Below the pieces are notes generated by a model. That model had not been told where the DNA came from, searched no databases, and saw nothing but the letters and a program-made list of their open reading frames with translations. 64,000 bases of DNA from Nocardioides gansuensis (GTDB lineage: Bacteria > Actinomycetota > Actinomycetes > Propionibacteriales > Nocardioidaceae): NCBI RefSeq assembly GCF_003076135.1, contig NZ_QDGZ01000001.1, positions 186,001 through 250,000 on the forward strand, written 5' to 3'. The translations under genes and the position numbers were made by a program. Each line of letters opens with the position of its first letter. Positions within the stretch are counted from its first letter, which is position 1. This document shows positions 58,309-64,000 of this stretch, in pieces.

Positions 58309-59472
58309 TTGAGCGACGCGTCAGGTTTCGGTCCAGACCTCGTGGAGGTGTTCGGCCCCTCGCAGCAGGACGGCGGCCCCGAGCTCGTCCAGCTGCTGAC
58401 CCCCGAGGGCGAGCGGGTGCACCACCCCGACTTCGACCACGACTTCACCGCCGACCAGCTGCGCGGGTTCCACCGCGACATGGTGCTCACCCGGCGGATC
58501 GACACCGAGGCCACGGCGCTGCAGCGCCACGGCGAGCTCGGCATCTGGGCCCAGCTGCTCGGCCAGGAGGCTGCGCAGATCGGTGCCGGCCGGGCGCTTC
58601 GCCCACAGGACTACGTGTTCCCGACCTACCGCGAGCACGGCGTCGCCTGGTGCCGCGGCGTCGACCCGCTCCAGCTGCTGGGCCTCTTCCGCGGCGTCGA
58701 CCAGGGCTCCTGGGACCCGGCGGAGAACAACTTCGGCCTCTACACGATCGTGATCGGCGCCCAGGTGCTGCACGCCACCGGCTACGCCATGGGCATGCAG
58801 CGCGACGGCGTCGTCGGCACCGGTGACCCCGACCGCGACGCCGCGGTGATCGCCCACTTCGGTGACGGCGCATCCTCGCAGGGCGACGTCAACGAGGGCT
58901 TCATCTTCGCCGCGTCCTACAACGCGCCCGTGGTGTTCTTCTGCCAGAACAACCAGTGGGCCATCTCCGAGCCGATCGAGCGCCAGAGCCGGATCCCGCT
59001 CTACCAGCGCGCCCTCGGCTTCGGCTTCCCCGGCGTGCGCGTCGACGGCAACGACGTCCTCGCGACGTACGCCGTGACGAAGGCGGCGCTGCAACGCGCC
59101 CGCGACGGGCAGGGCCCGACCTTCGTGGAGGCCTACACCTACCGGATGGGCGCCCACACGACCACCGATGACCCGACCCGCTACCGGCTCTCCGACGACC
59201 TGGAGCACTGGAAGCTCAAGGACCCGATCGCCCGGCTGGAGGTCTACCTGAGGCGCAACGGGCTGGTCGACGACGCCTACTTCGCCGACCTCAAGGCGGA
59301 GGCGGACGAGCTCGGCCACCACCTGCGCGAGGGCTGCAAGGCGCTTCCCGACCCGTCGCCGCTGAGCGTCTTCGACCACGTCTACACCGAGATCACCGAC
59401 GAGCTGGCGGGCCAGCGCGACACCTACGCGGCGTACCTGGAGAGCTTCGAGACCGAAGGGGCCCACCGATGA
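58309..59472 (+). CDS. bkdA: Branched-chain 2-oxoacid dehydrogenase E1 alpha subunit
   Basis: 387 residues. Thiamine-diphosphate motif GDGASSQGDVNEGFIFAA ending in FFCQNNQWAI; heterotetramer loop YRMGAHTTTDDPTRYR, where E1alpha is phosphorylated in other organisms. It decarboxylates branched 2-oxo acids (or pyruvate) and passes the acyl group to E2. TTG 58309 was chosen: AAGGAG lies six bases upstream and residues before it are not conserved. First gene of E1alpha-E1beta-E2; no E3 gene is nearby, so lipoamide dehydrogenase must come from elsewhere. Confidence 0.88.
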   Translation: MSDASGFGPDLVEVFGPSQQDGGPELVQLLTPEGERVHHPDFDHDFTADQLRGFHRDMVLTRRIDTEATALQRHGELGIWAQLLGQEAAQIGAGRALRPQDYVFPTYREHGVAWCRGVDPLQLLGLFRGVDQGSWDPAENNFGLYTIVIGAQVLHATGYAMGMQRDGVVGTGDPDRDAAVIAHFGDGASSQGDVNEGFIFAASYNAPVVFFCQNNQWAISEPIERQSRIPLYQRALGFGFPGVRVDGNDVLATYAVTKAALQRARDGQGPTFVEAYTYRMGAHTTTDDPTRYRLSDDLEHWKLKDPIARLEVYLRRNGLVDDAYFADLKAEADELGHHLREGCKALPDPSPLSVFDHVYTEITDELAGQRDTYAAYLESFETEGAHR

Positions 59473-60452
59473 GCACGACGAAGGTGACCCTGGCCAAGGC
59501 CCTCAACATGGGCCTGCGCAAGGCGATGGAGGACGACCCCAAGGTCCTCATCATGGGCGAGGACGTCGGCAAGCTCGGCGGCGTCTTCCGCATCACCGAC
59601 GGCCTGCAGAAGGACTTCGGCGAGGACCGGGTCATCGACTCGCCGCTCGCCGAGTCCGGCATCGTCGGCACGGCGGTCGGCATGGCGCTGCGCGGCTACC
59701 GGCCCGTCGTGGAGATCCAGTTCGACGGCTTCGTCTACCCCGCCTACGACCAGATCGTCTGCCAGGTCGCGAAGATGCGGTTCCGCAGCCAGGGCAAGTC
59801 CAGGCTGCCGATGGTCATCCGCATCCCCTATGGCGGCGGCATCGGGGCGGTCGAGCACCACAGCGAGTCGCCGGAGGCGCAGTTCGCGCACACGCCGGGC
59901 CTCAAGGTCGTCACCTGCTCCAACCCGGTCGACGGCTACTGGATGATCCAGCAGGCCATCGCGCACGACGACCCGGTGATCTTCCTCGAGCCCAAGCGGC
60001 AGTACCACGCCGACAAGGCCGACCTCGACGAGTCCGCGACGCCGGACCCGCTGTTCGCCTCCCGGCTGGTCCGGCAGGGCTCCGACGCCACCGTGCTCGC
60101 CTACGGCCCGACCGTGAAGACCGCACTCAAGGCCGCCGAGGCCGCCTCGGGCGAGGGCACCTCGCTGGAGGTCATCGACCTGCGCACGCTCTCGCCGCTC
60201 GACATGGCCCCCGTCTACGACTCCGTACGCCGCACCGGGCGCTGCGTCGTCGTGCACGAGGCCCACGTCAACCTCGGCCTCGGCGCCGAGATCGCGGCCC
60301 GGGTCACCGAGGAGTGCTTCTACAGCCTGGAGGCCCCGGTGCTGCGGGTCGGCGGCTTCGACACCCCCTACCCGCCGTCGCGGATCGAGGAGGAGTGGCT
60401 GCCCGACCTGGACCGGCTGCTCGACGCCGTCGACCGCTCGCTCCAGTTCTGA
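59469..60452 (+). CDS. bkdB: Branched-chain 2-oxoacid dehydrogenase E1 beta subunit
   Basis: 327 residues. Transketolase pyrimidine-binding domain MGEDVGKLGGVFRITDGLQ, SPLAESGIVGTAVGMALRGYRPVVEIQF, and the C-terminal transketolase domain with RTLSPLDMAPVYDSVRRTGRCVVVHEA. Pairs with E1alpha to form the alpha2beta2 decarboxylase. ATG 59469 overlaps the alpha stop (ATGA). Confidence 0.93.
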   Translation: MSTTKVTLAKALNMGLRKAMEDDPKVLIMGEDVGKLGGVFRITDGLQKDFGEDRVIDSPLAESGIVGTAVGMALRGYRPVVEIQFDGFVYPAYDQIVCQVAKMRFRSQGKSRLPMVIRIPYGGGIGAVEHHSESPEAQFAHTPGLKVVTCSNPVDGYWMIQQAIAHDDPVIFLEPKRQYHADKADLDESATPDPLFASRLVRQGSDATVLAYGPTVKTALKAAEAASGEGTSLEVIDLRTLSPLDMAPVYDSVRRTGRCVVVHEAHVNLGLGAEIAARVTEECFYSLEAPVLRVGGFDTPYPPSRIEEEWLPDLDRLLDAVDRSLQF

Positions 60453-60463
60453 GAGGCGCCCTG

Positions 60464-61963
60464 ATGTCCGAGTTCCTGCTCCCCGACGTCGGCGAGGGCC
60501 TCACCGAGGCCGAGATCGTCTCCTGGAAGGTCAAGGAGGGCGACACGGTCGAGATCAACGACGTGATCGTCGAGATCGAGACCGCCAAGTCGATCGTCGA
60601 GCTGCCGTCCCCGTTCGCCGGCACCGTGCTGGGCCTGCTCGTCCCCGAGGGCCAGACCGTCGCCGTCGGCACCCCGATCATCTCGATCGGCACACCGGGC
60701 GAAGCTCCGGCCGCCGCGCCGCAGCCCCCTTCCCCGGCCGTCGACCTGACCGACATCGACCTCTCCAACCCCGCCGCCAGCGGCGGCGGCGAGGGTGAGT
60801 CGCTCGTCGGCCGCAACAAGGCCGAGCGTGGCGCGCTGCGCCGGGCCCGCCGCGGCTCTGCCTCGCCGGCCTCGGAGGCCGGTGCCCAGGCCCAGCTGCA
60901 GCTGCAGGGTGCGTTCGCGCCCGGTGGCGCGCAGTCGCACGAGGTGGTCCCTGCCGAGGAGGCGCCGGTGCCGGCCACGTCCGCGGCCGCGCCGCCGCCC
61001 TCCCGTCCGGCCGAGGCCCTGGTGCCTGCGCACACGCAGAGCCCGCGTGGCGACGTACGAGCGCTGGCGAAGCCGCCCGTCCGCAAGCTCGCCAAGGACC
61101 TCGGCATCGACCTCGCCACGCTGACCGGCTCGGGCTCGGGCGGCGTGATCACCCGCGAGGACGTGCAGGCCGCGGCATCCGGTGGGCCAGCGCCGAGGAT
61201 GCCGGAGCAGTACGCCGATCTCGGCCGCCCCGGCGTCGCCCCGATGATGGGCGCCCGGGAGACCCGGGAGCCGGTCAAGGGCGTGCGCAAGATGATGGCC
61301 CAGGCGATGAGCCGGTCGGCCTTCACCAGCCCGCACGTGACCGAGTGGATCACCGTCGACGTGACCGCCACGATGGACTTCGTCGAGCGGCTCAAGCAGC
61401 GTCGCGAGCTGCGCGACGTCAAGGTCAGCCCGCTGCTGGTCCTGGCGCGCGCCTGCATCCTGGCGATGCGGCGTACTCCCGAGATCAACTCCTGGTGGGA
61501 CGACGCGGCGCAGGAGGTCGTCTACAAGGGCTACGTCAACCTCGGCATCGCCGCGGCCACCCCGCGCGGGCTCGTCGTGCCCAACGTCAAGGATGCCGAC
61601 CAGCTCTCGCTGGTCGAGCTGGCGCGGGCGCTCGGTGAGCTCACCGCGACGGCGCGCGAGGGGAAGACCCAGCCGGCCGAGATGGCGGGCGGCACGTTCA
61701 CGATCACCAACGTCGGCGTCTTCGGCGTCGACGCGGGCACCCCGATCATCAACCCCGGCGAGTCGGCGATCCTGTGCTTCGGCGCGGTCCGCAAGCAGCC
61801 ATGGGTGGTCTCCGGGCCCGACGGCGACCAGATCGTGCCGCGCCAGATCACCACGCTGGCGCTGAGCTTCGACCACCGCCACATCGACGGGGAGAAGGGC
61901 TCGCGGTTCCTCGCCGACGTCGCCGGCATCCTCGAGGACCCGGCGAGCGCGCTGCTCTTCTGA
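60464..61963 (+). CDS. bkdC: 2-oxoacid dehydrogenase E2 (dihydrolipoyl acyltransferase)
   Basis: 499 residues. N-terminal lipoyl domain with VEIETAKSIVELPSP (lipoyl Lys42), a long Ala/Pro/Gly linker, E3/E1-binding domain PPVRKLAKDLGIDLATLTGSGSGGVITREDV, and the catalytic acetyltransferase domain ending in SFDHRHIDGEKGSRFL with His and Asp. A single lipoyl domain and linker fit a branched-chain complex. Substrate preference (branched vs pyruvate) is not proven by sequence, but the adjacent leucine/branched-acyl genes favour the former. Confidence 0.93.
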   Translation: MSEFLLPDVGEGLTEAEIVSWKVKEGDTVEINDVIVEIETAKSIVELPSPFAGTVLGLLVPEGQTVAVGTPIISIGTPGEAPAAAPQPPSPAVDLTDIDLSNPAASGGGEGESLVGRNKAERGALRRARRGSASPASEAGAQAQLQLQGAFAPGGAQSHEVVPAEEAPVPATSAAAPPPSRPAEALVPAHTQSPRGDVRALAKPPVRKLAKDLGIDLATLTGSGSGGVITREDVQAAASGGPAPRMPEQYADLGRPGVAPMMGARETREPVKGVRKMMAQAMSRSAFTSPHVTEWITVDVTATMDFVERLKQRRELRDVKVSPLLVLARACILAMRRTPEINSWWDDAAQEVVYKGYVNLGIAAATPRGLVVPNVKDADQLSLVELARALGELTATAREGKTQPAEMAGGTFTITNVGVFGVDAGTPIINPGESAILCFGAVRKQPWVVSGPDGDQIVPRQITTLALSFDHRHIDGEKGSRFLADVAGILEDPASALLF

Positions 61964-62001
61964 GGAGTTTCACCGCCACCGGCGCGGGGTAGGAGAGGCC
62001 C

Positions 62002-62931
62002 GTGCACTCCTACCCTGCCGCCGGTGACGAGGTCGGGCCCTACCGGATCCAGCGCCGCCTCGGCGACTCGGACCACGGCGTCCTCTACGCCGCCACCCAG
62101 GGGGCTGGCGGGCGCGAGGTGGCCCTCAGGGTGCTCTCCGCCGACGCCGCGGAGGACACGGTCGCCCGCCGCCGCGTGACCCGGGCCGCCCGCGCTGCCG
62201 CGTCGGTTCAGTCGCCGCACGTCGCGCTGGTCTACCTCTACGGCGAGGACAAGCGGCGCCGGATGTACGTCGCGAGCGAGCTCGTCACGGGCGACCAGCT
62301 CGGCCACGTGCTGCGCCATCAGGGCGCGGCACCGGTCCACCTCGGCCTGCAGCTGATGGCTCAGGTGGCGACCGGGCTGTCCGCGATCCACTCCACCGGC
62401 GTGCTGCACGGCGGGCTGACGCCGGCCAACGTGCTCGTCCAGTGGCGGGCCGGCACGCCGACCGCCGTGCTCGGCGACATCGGCGTGAGCCGGTCGGTGA
62501 CCGCGCCCGAGGTGCACCTCGGCGAGCAGCCGGGGGTCGCCAGCGACGTGCACTCCCTCGGGGCCCTGGTCTGGACGACCCTGACGGGAGAGCCGGTGCA
62601 CCAGGGCTCCGACTTCCAGGTCGCCGAGGCCTTCGTGCGCGACCCCGTGCCCCAGCTGCAGGGCCGCTCGCCCCAGGTGAGGCACCTCAACGAGCTGCTG
62701 GCGAAGGCGATGCACCGCGACCCCGCCAGGCGCCACGCCTCCGCCCTCGAGCTGCGCGACGACCTCGTCGCCGCCCTCGCCCTGCCCGGCGAGGCGGGCC
62801 CGCTCCGCCGCAGGCCGGTGGTCGTCAAGGGCCCCGACCGGCGTACGACCGTCACCACCACCGTCGCGGCCCTGCTCCTCATGCTCGTCGGGCTCGTCGC
62901 CGGCACGGTCCTGCTGTTCTCGTCCTTCTGA
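62002..62931 (+). CDS. Membrane-anchored Ser/Thr pseudokinase
   Basis: 309 residues of PknB-like fold: GPYRIQRRLGDSDHGVLYAAT (degenerate glycine loop), VALRVLS (the VAIK Lys is Arg43), GVLHGGLTPANVLV (HRDLKPxN with the catalytic Asp replaced by Gly138, Asn143 kept) and GDIGVSRS (DFG as DIG). One membrane helix at about 285-307 (TVAALLLMLVGLVAGTVLLF). Loss of both key residues makes kinase activity unlikely, so a scaffold or regulator. Coding-like sequence continues in the same frame after the TGA. GTG 62002 follows AGGAG. Confidence 0.85.
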   Translation: MHSYPAAGDEVGPYRIQRRLGDSDHGVLYAATQGAGGREVALRVLSADAAEDTVARRRVTRAARAAASVQSPHVALVYLYGEDKRRRMYVASELVTGDQLGHVLRHQGAAPVHLGLQLMAQVATGLSAIHSTGVLHGGLTPANVLVQWRAGTPTAVLGDIGVSRSVTAPEVHLGEQPGVASDVHSLGALVWTTLTGEPVHQGSDFQVAEAFVRDPVPQLQGRSPQVRHLNELLAKAMHRDPARRHASALELRDDLVAALALPGEAGPLRRRPVVVKGPDRRTTVTTTVAALLLMLVGLVAGTVLLFSSF

Positions 62932-63195
62932 CCGCGACCGGACCGCGACCACACCGCGACCGGGGGTGCGGCCCCCGCCGCGGGGGGCGGCTGCCGGGCC
63001 GTCTACCACGGCAGCACCCAGCAGCACGACGAGCGCGCGGTCGACCACCAGCGCGCGCTCGTGTGGTTGGGCACGGGGAGCGAGCCCGTGCGCGCCCACG
63101 ACCCGTTCGGGCTGCAGAAGACCTCCGCGTGCAGGGTCCCCGGCAAGTGCCTGCCCCGCTCGGTGCGCGCCTGGAGGCGCTCGGTCCGGCAGTGA
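62932..63195 (+). pseudogene. In-frame continuation after the pseudokinase stop (lost ectodomain or separate small ORF)
   Basis: After the pseudokinase TGA (62929-62931) the same frame stays open for 87 codons to TGA 63193-63195 with almost every third base G or C, as in real genes. It would read a Gly/Ala linker, GCRAVYHGSTQQHDERAVDH, ALVWLGTGSEPVRAHDPFG and KTSACRVPGKCLPRSVRAW, i.e. a small Cys-containing ectodomain just outside the membrane helix. No start codon or SD site is convincing, so either a nonsense mutation, a readthrough TGA, or a sequencing error separates the two parts. Confidence 0.5.
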
Positions 63196-63198
63196 GCC

Positions 63199-64000
63199 TC
63201 AGTTGTCGTCGTCGGACTCCCACGAGTCGTTGCGGATCCCCGGCACCGAGCGGGGGTACCAGTCGCGGTCACCCTGCACGTTGTTGACGGAGTCCACGAT
63301 CGACTGGGCCCGCTCGGTCTTCAGCGTCTGGAGCGCCTTGTCGAACTCCCCGAGGAACTCGTCGTACATGGTGCTGGTGAGGCCGTTGTAGATCTCCTCG
63401 GCCGTCTTCATCGTGAACTCGATGGGCCGCCTGGGCAGGTCGTCGCCCGAGGTGTTCACGTACTTGCCGATGATGTCGCCCGCGGACTTCAGGTCCCCGA
63501 TGGTTTCGGCGACCTGGACGACGTCGCCCGGGATCTCGGCGAACTTGTCGACGATCGGGATGACCTCGACGATGTCGCCGGCGACACCGGCGATGTCCGC
63601 GACCCAGCCGAGGTCCGGCGGCGCGTCGTAGCTCTCGGGCGTGCGACCGACCTCGATCCACTGCCCGAGCTGGACGGCGAGGGCGTCCTTCACCGACTGC
63701 AGGAAGTCGAGCAGGCCGGCCTGGGCCGCGGCGACCAGCGCCCCGACCCCCTCGACCCAGTCGCCGGTGATCGACACCAGGGAGGCGTAGAGATCGGCGC
63801 GTGGGGGCAGATGCTCGTAGAACGTGACGAAGGCGTCGCGCCAGCCGCCCTGCCAGTGGACGAGCGTGGAGCCGAAGTCGGAGTTGCTCGACGCGGCGAA
63901 GTCGGCAGGCACCAGCCCGAGGCCGATCGCGTTCTTGAGGTCGATGGAGACGCTCTGGAACTTCTCGACGTCGGCCTCGGTGAAGGTGCCGCACAGGTTC
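63199..64000 (-). CDS. Unknown protein, C-terminal 266 residues (5' end outside window)
   Basis: The minus-strand frame is open from the window edge to the stop at 63199. The sequence includes VEKFQSVSIDLKNAIGLGLVPADFAAS, FGSTLVHWQGGWRDAFVTFYEHL, and a hydrophobic IAGVAGDIVEVIPIVDKFAEIPGDVVQVAETIG. It is acidic at the end (SWESDDDN) and lacks membrane helices in this part. I recognise no family; the helical pattern and WxG-like HWQGGWRDAF recall WXG100/ESX-linked proteins, but this is weak. Confidence 0.55.
   Translation of the reverse strand, partial: NLCGTFTEADVEKFQSVSIDLKNAIGLGLVPADFAASSNSDFGSTLVHWQGGWRDAFVTFYEHLPPRADLYASLVSITGDWVEGVGALVAAAQAGLLDFLQSVKDALAVQLGQWIEVGRTPESYDAPPDLGWVADIAGVAGDIVEVIPIVDKFAEIPGDVVQVAETIGDLKSAGDIIGKYVNTSGDDLPRRPIEFTMKTAEEIYNGLTSTMYDEFLGEFDKALQTLKTERAQSIVDSVNNVQGDRDWYPRSVPGIRNDSWESDDDN

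Noticed and set aside
62929..62931. TGA as selenocysteine codon in the pseudokinase
   Set aside because: No bacterial SECIS-like hairpin was evident directly downstream and kinases of this family do not use Sec.

Overview
The window is uniformly GC-rich (about 70% or more, with third codon positions almost all G/C). Genes use GTG and TTG starts freely, and operons are dense with 4-base ATGA/GTGA stop-start overlaps. Together with the acyl-CoA carboxylase/AtuA operon, a mycothiol-type TIGR03084 protein, a HelR-type RNA polymerase helicase, PadR and MerR regulators and the kind of short GGTCGAG...TCGAGACC palindromes present, this points to a chromosomal segment of a Nocardioides-like actinobacterium (Propionibacteriales). 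The genus is an inference from style and gene content; no rRNA is present to test it. I see no tRNA, rRNA, CRISPR array, insertion sequence, prophage or plasmid genes.

Layout. 1-1.5 kb: end of a diacylglycerol-kinase-like gene, an RDD membrane protein and a pirin. 1.5-9.4 kb: a GH1 glycosidase, then a translationally coupled sulfotransferase + three glycosyltransferases, facing a UDP-glucose dehydrogenase (surface glycan synthesis). 9.5-19.1 kb: lipid catabolism: PadR-fadH, an alpha-methylacyl-CoA racemase, a DEAD-box RNA helicase, a MerR regulator divergent from fadA-fadB/J. 19.2-23.9 kb: DUF4282 protein and a PadR-ABC exporter operon. 24.0-33.4 kb: one seven-gene operon (TetR, TIGR03084, AtuA, acyl-CoA dehydrogenase, carboxylase CT and biotin subunits, second acyl-CoA dehydrogenase), every junction overlapping by 4 bases. 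33.4-35.7 kb: YjbR protein, Pcm, PLDc_N protein, enoyl-CoA hydratase. 35.8-43.8 kb: HelR, a fused PhzE/TrpEG-like enzyme, a sulfatase lipoprotein, PabA-PabB. 43.8-49.9 kb: a two-component system, FHA protein, a holin-like/LMW-phosphatase/fructosamine-kinase operon, VanZ, an aminotransferase. 50-58 kb: two secreted GH43-like paralogues around a Xi-class GST, then a 1472-residue secreted repeat protein. 58.3-63.2 kb: branched-chain 2-oxoacid dehydrogenase E1alpha-E1beta-E2 and a pseudokinase. The end of the window holds a partial unknown gene. No gene-free stretch exceeds 300 bases; the longest (53370-53637 and 62932-63198) are described.

Functional theme: branched and methyl-branched acyl-CoA breakdown. 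A 2-oxoacid dehydrogenase, AtuA/carboxylase operon, racemase, dienoyl-CoA reductase, hydratase and beta-oxidation pair all lie within 50 kb, under MerR, PadR and TetR regulators whose likely operators can be read.

The most unusual feature is the palindromic DNA. (i) Three copies of a 74-base nested palindrome sit at gene ends; the third supplies the stop codons of both converging genes. (ii) A short REP-like family (GGTCTCGA...TCGACC) is present at least ten times, and eight of these copies lie in frame inside coding sequences, six of them in the TetR/AtuA/carboxylase operon. (iii) Two further compound palindromes lie in frame inside a glycosyltransferase and pabB. This resembles the protein-inserting palindromes of Rickettsia (RPE), which I have not seen described for this lineage.
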